Of a stretch of 35,045 bases of DNA, positions 16,843 to 22,360 are shown in pieces. The notes below the pieces were generated by a model. The model had not been told where the DNA came from, did no database searches, and worked only from the letters and a program-made list of their open reading frames with translations. Position 1 is the stretch's first letter. The number at the start of each line of letters is the position of its first letter. This DNA is from Candidatus Methanofastidiosia archaeon (GTDB lineage: Archaea > Methanobacteriota_B > Thermococci > Methanofastidiosales > NM3), in NCBI GenBank assembly GCA_016930445.1, contig JAFGGT010000065.1, forward strand, positions 1 to 35,045. Direction: 5' to 3'. The position numbers were made by a program, and so were the translations under genes.

Positions 16843-16986
16843 GCGGGGGTTGCCGAGATTGGTCAAAGGCGCTGGACTTAAGATCTAATGCAGTTCTCTT
16901 CCAGGATGCTATGTGGAAAGGATAGGTGCCTGAGATAGGAAATCCAGTTTCGCAGGAATCCGCGGGTTCAAATCCCGCCCCCCGCA
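16843..16986 (+). tRNA. tRNA-Leu(TAA) with a 59-nt intron
   Basis: The exons are 16843-16882 and 16942-16986, joined around anticodon TAA (16879-16881). The acceptor stem is GCGGGGG/CCCCCGC with discriminator A. The spliced anticodon arm is CTGGA-CTTAAGA-TCCAG, and the T arm is GCGGG-TTCAAAT-CCCGC. The intron 16883-16941 sits at the canonical position between bases 37 and 38. Its junctions form a bulge-helix-bulge: CTTA pairs with TAGG (16936-16939), the 3-base bulges are AGA (16881-16883) and AAA (16940-16942), and an inner TCT/AGA helix follows. CCA is not encoded. Confidence 0.93.
16883..16941 (+). other. Archaeal tRNA intron (bulge-helix-bulge)
   Basis: This is the 59-nt intron of tRNA-Leu(TAA). 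Cleavage by the splicing endonuclease is predicted after the second base of each 3-base bulge, at 16882/16883 and 16941/16942. No open frame or C/D-box pair is evident inside. Confidence 0.9.
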
Positions 16987-17151
16987 CCTATGCGCAACGA
17001 ATAAGAAGGTCTATTGAAGCAGATAAAGGCATTATAGACAAAAATAAGGTAGGAAAACTAGGATTTATAGTATCCGGCTATTCTGTAAGGAAATTCCTGG
17101 AAGATTGTAGGACACAAAACTAAACAAAATAATTAATATTCGTATTTATTA

Positions 17152-17238
17152 GTGCCCATACAGATGAATCAGCTCTGGATTATAAGAGCACATATAAAAA
17201 CAAAAAACGATAACTTTATATATTTTTGTGCCCATACA
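17152..17238 (+). repeat. Direct repeat GTGCCCATAC before fic
   Basis: GTGCCCATACA occurs at 17152-17162 and again at 17228-17238, 76 bases apart, each copy just after an AT-rich TATA-like run. The second lies between the TATA box and the fic start, a position suited to a repressor operator or to a duplicated promoter. Confidence 0.5.
17215..17223 (+). promoter_or_regulatory. TATA box of fic
   Basis: TTTATATAT is centred about 26 bases before ATG 17245, so a leaderless transcript is expected. Confidence 0.65.
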
Positions 17239-17244
17239 AAAAAT

Positions 17245-18186
17245 ATGGTTTACTTAGAGAAGATTGAACGGGGAGACAAGACATATTATTATGTTACGAA
17301 AAACTTCAGAATTAGCAATAAAAAGTGGAAGAAAATAAGAAAGTATGCCGGTGATGAGCCCCCTTCCAAAGAACAGACAAAGAAAGCAGTTGAGGAGATT
17401 GAAAAGGAAGCATTGAAAAAAGGCCTCGTGAAACCTGCCTCTAGATACGCATATTTAAGCGATGAAGAGGCAGAGAAATTGCAAGATTTGAAAGAGGTCT
17501 TCAAGAAGTGGTACGGCAAACTGGATCCTGTTGAAAAAAAGAAGTATGAAGAAGATTTTATTGTTAGGTTCACTTACAACTCAAATGCCATCGAAGGCAA
17601 CCGTTTGAGCCTTCGCGAAACAAGCATGATCCTGATAGAGAATATAATTCCTGCTGGCGCTACTCCAAATGATTACAATGAAGCCATAAACTCAAAAGAT
17701 TGTTATGAGTTCACGAAAGGATATGCTGGTGAGTTTAACCAGAAGTTTTTGCTAAAGATCCACAAACTGCTTACCCAGAACACAAATTGCAAAATTGTAG
17801 GCGGTTATAGGGGCCATGAAGTCAGGATTTCAGGTTCGGAATGGATCCCCCCAACATATGAAAGAGTGAAGGAAGAAATGAGGAAGATTTTCCAGTGGTA
17901 CTATTCTGCAAGGGAGAAATTGCATCCTGTCGAATTAGGGGCGATTCTTCATAATAAAATAGTCAGGGTACATCCGTTTGCGGACGGTAATGGAAGAACC
18001 TCAAGGGTTGTAATGAACTGGATATTGATGAAAAGCAATTTTCCAATGTCCTATATAGAACTAAGAGATAAAATCAAGTATTATGATGCAGTTGAAGAAG
18101 GGGATAAAGGCAATGACGAGGCAATAGTACATTACATTGCCAAATTGCTGATGGAACAGCACACATTTAAATCAGAAGCGAGTTAA
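17245..18186 (+). CDS. Fic-domain protein (AMPylation-type)
   Basis: Fic proteins usually transfer AMP from ATP to a target protein. The 313-residue product has the complete catalytic motif HPFADGNGRTSR at residues 243-254. Upstream is a putative self-inhibitory motif SNAIEG (residues 113-118), matching (S/T)XXXE(G/N) and placing it in the class with an N-terminal inhibitory helix. The N-terminus (MVYLEKIERGDKTYYYV) resembles archaeal Fic proteins, which supports ATG 17245 over the upstream GTG 17152. The C-terminal part has no clear winged-helix domain. The gene is AT-rich and lies inside the tRNA-bounded insert, so it was probably acquired by transfer. No antitoxin partner is visible. Confidence 0.9.
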   Translation: MVYLEKIERGDKTYYYVTKNFRISNKKWKKIRKYAGDEPPSKEQTKKAVEEIEKEALKKGLVKPASRYAYLSDEEAEKLQDLKEVFKKWYGKLDPVEKKKYEEDFIVRFTYNSNAIEGNRLSLRETSMILIENIIPAGATPNDYNEAINSKDCYEFTKGYAGEFNQKFLLKIHKLLTQNTNCKIVGGYRGHEVRISGSEWIPPTYERVKEEMRKIFQWYYSAREKLHPVELGAILHNKIVRVHPFADGNGRTSRVVMNWILMKSNFPMSYIELRDKIKYYDAVEEGDKGNDEAIVHYIAKLLMEQHTFKSEAS

Positions 18187-18205
18187 ACAACCTCAGTGAC
18201 TAGCA

Positions 18206-18229
18206 GGTTCAAATCCCGCCCCCGCACCT
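18206..18229 (+). repeat. Partial tRNA-Leu 3' end, right boundary of insert
   Basis: This is the second copy of the tRNA-Leu T arm and acceptor 3' strand, matching 16965-16989 apart from one missing C in the C-run. It has no 5' half, so it is not a working tRNA. It is read as an attachment-site remnant. Confidence 0.75.
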
Positions 18230-18282
18230 GAACTGGTATGATATTTCCCTGTAGAATACCGTTCTTTAAATACGGGATAATC

Positions 18283-18366
18283 TTTAAATAATATTAATCC
18301 TATGATAATTAGATGGACGGGATGCCCTCCCTCATATACTGTATATTCCCGTCCGTTTTCTTTTTG
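18283..18366 (+). ncRNA. Possible small RNA or terminator hairpin
   Basis: A TATA-like TTTAAATA (18283-18290) lies about 25 bases before a strong hairpin. GGACGGGA (18315-18322) pairs perfectly with TCCCGTCC (18347-18354), with an inner ATATA/TATAT stem and a bulged CCCTCCCTC stretch. A T-rich run (GTTTTCTTTTTG) follows at once. Promoter, structure and T-run in that order suggest a short transcript of about 50 nt. Alternatively it is only a terminator between the insert and satP, which reads the other way and ends at 18373. Confidence 0.4.
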
Positions 18367-18372
18367 TGTCTT

Positions 18373-18942
18373 TCACACTATTGGTTTCTTCCCTATGGGC
18401 AATGCTTCCCTTCCAAAGGTCTCGTTGATGATATCTGCAGCCGAAAGGTACAAGGCGCTGCCTCCACATATCAGGCCCTCATAGCCGGCGATCGTGTGGA
18501 CGCTAGGGTAGTAGACGCCTATTGCCAATAGGAAGAACAGGATAGTCAAAGTTGAGAACACGACAAATAGTGCCTTAGGCTTCTTCAATGTGGGGATCGT
18601 CATATAGAGCGTGAAAAGCCCCCATCCTGCAAGGAATGCAGAAAGGCCTGCCTTTGGAACGGGCGCGATGACATTGAGATTCTCCAATATCACCATGGTC
18701 GCGAAGGCCAACCAAAATCCCCCATATGCTGTGAAGGCTGTCGACCCGAAGGTGTTGCCAACGGCCACCTCCCTATTTCCGGCAAGGACCTGTCCTAGTC
18801 CCCCAAAGAAGAGGCCTAGGGGCAGCACCATGCCGAGCGACTCATGGGGTATTATCCCCGCGTTGATAAGATTGAGCAGTACTGTGGTAAGGCCAAAGGC
18901 AGCAAGTCCCAATGGCGCAGGATTTATTTTATTTCCTTCCAT
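18373..18942 (-). CDS. satP: SatP/YaaH-family acetate/succinate transporter
   Basis: This family (GPR1/FUN34/YaaH) moves acetate or succinate, usually with protons. The 189-residue product has the signature N-terminus NPAPLGLAAFGLTTVLLNLI with N-A-G following, and six hydrophobic segments ending near residue 165. The glycine-rich LPLGLFFGGLGQVLAGN and FGSTAFTAYGGFWLAFA segments are typical. A TATA box 27 bases before the ATG implies a leaderless transcript. It stands alone, downstream of DUF2124 and in the same direction. The substrate is inferred from the family. Confidence 0.88.
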   Translation of the reverse strand: MEGNKINPAPLGLAAFGLTTVLLNLINAGIIPHESLGMVLPLGLFFGGLGQVLAGNREVAVGNTFGSTAFTAYGGFWLAFATMVILENLNVIAPVPKAGLSAFLAGWGLFTLYMTIPTLKKPKALFVVFSTLTILFFLLAIGVYYPSVHTIAGYEGLICGGSALYLSAADIINETFGREALPIGKKPIV

Positions 18943-18963
18943 TTTTTCTGCTATCTAAGATAC

Positions 18964-18993
18964 ATATATAAATTTTATTCCGAATTTACGGAA
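18964..18993 (-). promoter_or_regulatory. satP promoter with adjoining inverted repeat
   Basis: On the minus strand, ATTTATATAT (18964-18973) is centred 27 bases before the satP ATG. Just upstream is the inverted repeat TTCCG-AATTTA-CGGAA (18978-18993), a plausible regulator site because it borders the TATA box. Confidence 0.55.
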
Positions 18994-18996
18994 CAT

Positions 18997-19554
18997 TTAT
19001 TCGTCCTTGAAGTTGTTCTTGTAAGCATCCGTGGACAGATAACTGTTCTCCACGTAATCGAAAGGTATCGTCTTGACCCATCCTGCCTTCTTGAAGATGT
19101 CCATGAAACATGCCCCAACAATGGTCGTGCCTTCATGCGAAAGGATCTCTATCGCGCCTTTCACCTCTTCGATCTCCCACTTCTCCGGCATTGCCAACCC
19201 GCCCAGGATGACGACTATGTCCACCTTTTCAATGTTCGCTGGTCTGGCCTCCACCCTGTGTTTCCCCAAATAGAGCTCGTAGGCCGTCTTGAAGTCAGAT
19301 TCAGGTATGTAGTACTTCTTCTCGCACATGTCCCTTACTACATAAACGAAAAAATCTACCAGAGGGGTGCAGGTGTACGGGATGCCTATGAAAGCGATGC
19401 TCGACCTGCTCTCGCAGCTCATTACTATATTGGCGAACGAATTTAGCATTCCCTTTATCCCAGGTGCCTTTTGTATGTCCTCTATGTTACCACTGCCTTT
19501 TTTGCAATAAATTATGTGCTTCATTTTTATTGTTTTCCCTAAAGGCGGCTTCAT
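18997..19554 (-). CDS. DUF2124 family protein
   Basis: DUF2124 proteins are conserved in methanogens and related archaea and have no assigned function. The 185-residue product shows the family features: IAFIGIPYTCTPLVDFFVYV with VRD, then VDIVVILGGLAMP and GTTIVGACFMDIFKKAGW. The alternating hydrophobic strands and GG motifs suggest a Rossmann-like alpha/beta fold. ATG 19554 is chosen because a TATA element lies about 21-25 bases upstream. ATG 19524 is also possible, and a longer frame to 19620 overlaps the divergent gene. There are few clues to function beyond divergence from the SelB-like gene. Confidence 0.8.
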   Translation of the reverse strand: MKPPLGKTIKMKHIIYCKKGSGNIEDIQKAPGIKGMLNSFANIVMSCESRSSIAFIGIPYTCTPLVDFFVYVVRDMCEKKYYIPESDFKTAYELYLGKHRVEARPANIEKVDIVVILGGLAMPEKWEIEEVKGAIEILSHEGTTIVGACFMDIFKKAGWVKTIPFDYVENSYLSTDAYKNNFKDE

Positions 19555-19569
19555 GCCCCATACCCAAAA

Positions 19570-19585
19570 CCTTATATGAAAATGC
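19570..19585. promoter_or_regulatory. Shared TATA region between DUF2124 and the SelB-like gene
   Basis: CCTTATATGAAAATGC is nearly symmetric at TTATATGAA and can serve as a TATA box in both directions. It is about 21-25 bases from the DUF2124 start and about 35 bases from the SelB-like start. Confidence 0.45.
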
Positions 19586-19611
19586 ATACTATCTTCGAAA
19601 GGTTGATGATA

Positions 19612-20556
19612 ATGGCCCATTTCACGATAGGAGTGCTTGGACAGCAGGATAACGATTTCTTGAAGAGATTAGGCAACAAGGGTACCATTAACGATATAGA
19701 GTTCAGGAACTTCTCTACTGAGAGGGACCTTTTCACATATTGCTCCCCAAAGTCTGACAAGGTCGCCCCCTTGATGCAGATAATGGGCATCATCGACTTT
19801 CCTGTCTTGGTTTTCGACAAGCCGAACAGCTATCTTGGCGAGGCGGTGCTGGCCGTGGACGCCAGAAAGTTCGAGAATGGCATAATATGCGTATCCGAGG
19901 AGTTCGGGGAGGAAAGGGCGAGGAAGTTGATAGAGGGCAGCAATCTGGAGTCCTATGACCTTCTGCCAATGGATGCTGACTCATTGAAGGATCATCTGGC
20001 CTCAAAGGAGTTCCAGGCCACTATTGCGGCCCCTGCAGGGCCAACTAAGATCCCCATTGACAATTACTTTGTGGTGAAGAGTGTCGGCACGGTCATACTT
20101 GGCGTAGTGAAGAGAGGGGAGATAGGCGTCTATACCAAGCTTTCCATATATCCCGATGACATAGATGTGCTCGTGAAATCGATCCAATGCCATGACAAGG
20201 ACGTCAGGAACGCCACTACGCTCCAAAGGGTCGGTCTCTCCCTTAAAGGTGTCAAGGTGGAAGACCTCAAACGTGGCAACGTAATCGCGCAGAAGGGGAG
20301 CATGATGGTATCCAAGTCCATGAGGGTGGGACTGGAGAGGAACAAGGTGCTAAAGGGCGCGATATCGGAAGGGGACAGCTTCTTCGTATCCATTGGGCTT
20401 CAGTCGCCGGTTGGGAGGATAGTATCGATCGATGGCGACGTTCTTACTATCGACCTGGAAAGGGAAGTGGCCTACGATGCCTCTGACAGGGCAATACTTG
20501 CTCTGACCACGCCCAAGCCCCCGAGGATAATAGGCGGCGGGAACATCATAATCTGA
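19612..20556 (+). CDS. SelB/EF-Tu-like protein without GTPase motifs
   Basis: The 314-residue product resembles archaeal SelB-like proteins (aSelBL). The N-terminal domain begins FTIGVLGQQDNDFLKRLG where translational GTPases have a P-loop, but GXXXXGK(S/T) is absent, as are clear DXXG and NKXD motifs. From about residue 150 it has EF-Tu domain II-like sequence (VVKSVGTVILGVVKRGEIGV) and a VGLSLKGVKVEDLKRGNVIA segment, which is a hallmark of EF1A/SelB, then a domain III-like end. It may bind a tRNA or ribosome site without hydrolysing GTP. ATG 19612 follows AAAGGTTGAT. Two upstream ATGs in frame are less likely. Confidence 0.75.
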   Translation: MAHFTIGVLGQQDNDFLKRLGNKGTINDIEFRNFSTERDLFTYCSPKSDKVAPLMQIMGIIDFPVLVFDKPNSYLGEAVLAVDARKFENGIICVSEEFGEERARKLIEGSNLESYDLLPMDADSLKDHLASKEFQATIAAPAGPTKIPIDNYFVVKSVGTVILGVVKRGEIGVYTKLSIYPDDIDVLVKSIQCHDKDVRNATTLQRVGLSLKGVKVEDLKRGNVIAQKGSMMVSKSMRVGLERNKVLKGAISEGDSFFVSIGLQSPVGRIVSIDGDVLTIDLEREVAYDASDRAILALTTPKPPRIIGGGNIII

Positions 20557-20569
20557 CCTTAGAGGAGAA

Positions 20570-20647
20570 TGGTCCCGACGGCCGGATTTGAACCGGCGAT
20601 TCGTGGATCTACAGTCCACTGCCCTGGCCAGACTAGACTACGTCGGG
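20570..20647 (-). tRNA. tRNA-Tyr(GTA) with encoded CCA
   Basis: Read on the minus strand, the acceptor stem is CCCGACG/CGTCGGG with discriminator A, and CCA is encoded at 20572-20570. The anticodon arm GTGGA-CTGTAGA-TCCAC gives anticodon GTA. The T arm is GCCGG-TTCAAAT-CCGGC. The C1-G72 pair is the archaeal tRNA-Tyr identity feature. No intron is present. It converges on the SelB-like gene. Confidence 0.96.
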
Positions 20648-20669
20648 GTATTTCCTAAATTACGCATTG

Positions 20670-20687
20670 TTTTTAAAAAGGTTTCGT
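20670..20687 (-). promoter_or_regulatory. Promoter of tRNA-Tyr
   Basis: The minus strand reads CGAAACCTTTTTAAAAAC, a BRE plus TATA box about 28 bases before the tRNA 5' end. Confidence 0.7.
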
Positions 20688-20694
20688 TTTATGC

Positions 20695-21456
20695 TCATTT
20701 CTCATAAGGAGTGCCAAGCTCCCAGAGGTAGTGGAAGTTCCTCCTGCACCAGAAGATGAACTCCTCGTCGTTGCCCACTATATAGTTTGAGAAGTCGAAC
20801 TCTCCGCTCCTGTTCCTAAAGGAAACGTTAGCCTCCTTAAGGTCAAGCAGCCTGCCGATCATATACATCTGGTCGGCGTCGATCAGCTTTATGCTGATGC
20901 CGTTCTCTATCTGTTCATCCATATATGCCCTGGACTCTGTGTCCTCAAGGGCCTGCTTCGAGTATATGAACTTTATAGGTATCTTCCCAAGCTTGTCCTC
21001 TATGAGGGAGAGGTCTATCTTCGTGACGTTCGGATTGATCGCTCTATACTGGATGTTGCAAGACATTATGGCATCCTTCTCCTTTGCTAGGAAGTCGGTG
21101 GCGTGCATGGCCATGAAATCGACATTCTTCCAGATGCCGAAGTCCTTTAGGATCATTGGTGGTATCCTGTGTATCTGATGATCGTGCACAAAGGACTCGA
21201 ACGCCCACTTGTCGAAAGAGGGCAGGGACGATATCCTTGTTATCAGAAAAAAACCTTTCTCTGTGAGAACATAGCCGGTCCCGACCTTGTTCACTACCTT
21301 GAGCTTTAGCAGATTGTTGAGCTCTGCCGAAGCTGTTTGCCATGAAAGGCCTGTCTTTTTCGAGATCTCCTTGCTCTTCATGAGGTTGTCGATCGATAGG
21401 GTCTTCATGATCTTGATTCTGTTCTTGCTAGAAACGAGGTATCCATAGAGCTTCAT
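20695..21456 (-). CDS. FilR1-like (DUF1724) winged-helix transcription regulator
   Basis: The 253-residue product has an N-terminal winged helix-turn-helix (residues about 5-70) with SKEISKKTGLSWQTASAELN and a wing GTGYVLTEKGF. The C-terminal half matches the pattern of archaeal FilR1/DUF1724 regulators, with VDFMAMHATDFLAKEKDAIM and an alpha/beta sensor segment IPIKFIYSKQALEDTESRAY. It ends FIFWCRRNFHYLWELG. Homologues include regulators linked to methanogenesis. ATG codons at 21465, 21462 and 21456 are possible. A TATA-like TACTTTTAA (21481-21489) suggests a leaderless start near 21456-21462. It diverges from the NUDIX gene. Confidence 0.8.
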   Translation of the reverse strand: MKLYGYLVSSKNRIKIMKTLSIDNLMKSKEISKKTGLSWQTASAELNNLLKLKVVNKVGTGYVLTEKGFFLITRISSLPSFDKWAFESFVHDHQIHRIPPMILKDFGIWKNVDFMAMHATDFLAKEKDAIMSCNIQYRAINPNVTKIDLSLIEDKLGKIPIKFIYSKQALEDTESRAYMDEQIENGISIKLIDADQMYMIGRLLDLKEANVSFRNRSGEFDFSNYIVGNDEEFIFWCRRNFHYLWELGTPYEK

Positions 21457-21516
21457 TGCCATCACAAGCTTTAGCTATGTTTAAAAGTATGTACTCTTTT
21501 TAATATTTGTGGTCAG

Positions 21517-21918
21517 ATGGAAAGGCATGTCGTGACATCATTTCTTGCAAAGGAGGGCCTTTTCCTGCTCTTGAAAAGGTCAATGAGGGTATCTTCCTAT
21601 AAGGGAATGTGGGCCGGGGTGTCCGGCTCGATAGAAGAAGGGGAATCTGTGATGCAGGCCGCCCTGAGGGAGGTCCGTGAGGAGACGGGCATAGGGGCCG
21701 GCTCCTTAAATGTGTCTTGTATTGGGGATACGATGAGGATACCCTATACCGAGTTCGATTGGGTGGTCCATCCGGTCCTGTTCGTCTCTGCCACTTTCTC
21801 CGTCTCATTGAACTGGGAGAACGATTCCTTCAGGTGGCTGAAAAGGGAGGAAATGGATGAATTGGAAACAGTTCCTGGATTAATTGACGCTTTAGACAAT
21901 ATTTTATCGAAAAGCTGA
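21517..21918 (+). CDS. NUDIX hydrolase
   Basis: NUDIX enzymes cleave nucleoside diphosphates linked to another group. The 133-residue product contains the full Nudix box, starting GSIEEGESVMQAALREVREE and ending with TGI, that is GX5EX7REUXEEXGU, at residues about 37-59. The opening MERHVVTSFLAKEGLFLLLK and the short single-domain length are typical, but the substrate cannot be told from the sequence. A TATA-like TTTTTAATA (21497-21505) lies just upstream in the 60-base divergent spacer with the FilR1-like gene, which might control it. Confidence 0.9.
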   Translation: MERHVVTSFLAKEGLFLLLKRSMRVSSYKGMWAGVSGSIEEGESVMQAALREVREETGIGAGSLNVSCIGDTMRIPYTEFDWVVHPVLFVSATFSVSLNWENDSFRWLKREEMDELETVPGLIDALDNILSKS

Positions 21919-22132
21919 CGATTTGTCCATTATTATTATAACTGAATATTATTCTGTATATATGGAATATTATATGCCTTTGATGATGACCATATTTTGA
22001 TATCTTTAAATGTAAGAAATATTTTTTACTATAATTTAGGTTTTTTGAACAATCTTCGGTGAATAGTAATTATCATATTAATATTATTATTATATTATAT
22101 ATTCTTAGAAAGGCATTTCAATCATACGTTTA

Positions 22133-22147
22133 CGAAAACTTTTTAAA
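22133..22147 (+). promoter_or_regulatory. Main promoter of the Hdr operon
   Basis: CGAAAAC followed by TTTTTAAAT is a strong BRE plus TATA match, and the best in this gap. Transcription would begin near 22170, leaving a leader of about 190 nt, which is unusual here because most nearby genes look leaderless. Confidence 0.6.
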
Positions 22148-22207
22148 TGGAAAATTGAACTCAGAACTAACATTTGATTTCTTCGTTATAGAAATCATTT
22201 TCTTTTT

Positions 22208-22298
22208 ACGGGGGAGGGAAAAGGTGAACAAAAGTGGTAATGTGTAGCAAAAAGCTAGATTTTGTCATATGCCTGACAACAATTCTTTTTCTCCCCGT
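22208..22298 (+). ncRNA. Candidate three-way-junction leader RNA (riboswitch-like)
   Basis: An outer stem can form between ACGGGGGAGGGAAAAG (22208-22223) and CTTTTTCTCCCCGT (22285-22298), with one bulged G and two G-U pairs. It encloses two hairpins: TAGC-AAAAA-GCTA (22245-22257) and TTGTCA-TATGCC-TGACAA (22262-22279). The arrangement resembles a three-way junction and lies between the promoter and the hdrA start. It matches no riboswitch class I can name. Chance pairing in AT-rich DNA is possible, but the C/G-rich outer stem argues against it. Confidence 0.4.
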
Positions 22299-22360
22299 AT
22301 GTATAGTTATAGCTCTTTGGAGGTATACTACTTTTAGGACGGATTTAGTAAGGTGTTAAA

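Larger units (their letters stand above)
16990..17244 (+). other. Non-genic left part of the insert
   Basis: This 255-base stretch precedes fic. A frame stays open from inside the tRNA through to a stop at 17121-17123, giving a C-terminal part AQRIRRSIEADKGIIDK and KLGFIVSGYSVRKFLED that looks protein-like but is not recognised. It could be a remnant of a gene cut by integration, perhaps an integrase, or chance. No start codon with a binding site is seen. The rest is AT-rich promoter DNA. Confidence 0.4.
16965..18229 (+). mobile_element. Insertion of about 1.24 kb at the tRNA-Leu(TAA) 3' end
   Basis: The T-arm-to-3'-end segment of the tRNA (16965-16989, GGTTCAAATCCCGCCCCCCG then CACCT) recurs at 18206-18229 with one C fewer. 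The unit between the copies is 1,241 bp, richer in A and T than the ribosomal genes before it, and holds one clear gene (fic). Direct repeats of a tRNA 3' end are the usual mark of site-specific integration. No integrase is present, so this is a decayed or integrase-less remnant, or a satellite moved in trans. Confidence 0.7.
21919..22360 (+). other. 442-bp AT-rich leader region before the Hdr operon
   Basis: There is no convincing gene here. A 62-codon frame (22059-22247) is Ile, Phe and Asn-rich low-complexity translation without a binding site. The region holds a strong BRE/TATA at 22133-22147, a structured element at 22208-22298, and the binding site AAGGTG before the hdrA start. The first 200 bases are simple AT-rich DNA. 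Confidence 0.7.

Noticed and set aside
13957-16986. Matching 5' halves of the two tRNA-Leu genes as a duplication scar
   Set aside because: Shared bases reflect common tRNA-Leu identity. Anticodons, variable arms and the intron differ, so no recent duplication is implied.
18844-19446. 200-codon plus-strand frame over satP and DUF2124
   Set aside because: It lies opposite two better-supported minus-strand genes and its translation resembles no protein family.
22059-22247. 62-codon open frame before the Hdr operon
   Set aside because: It is AT-driven low-complexity sequence without a binding site, and its end lies inside the potential leader RNA structure.
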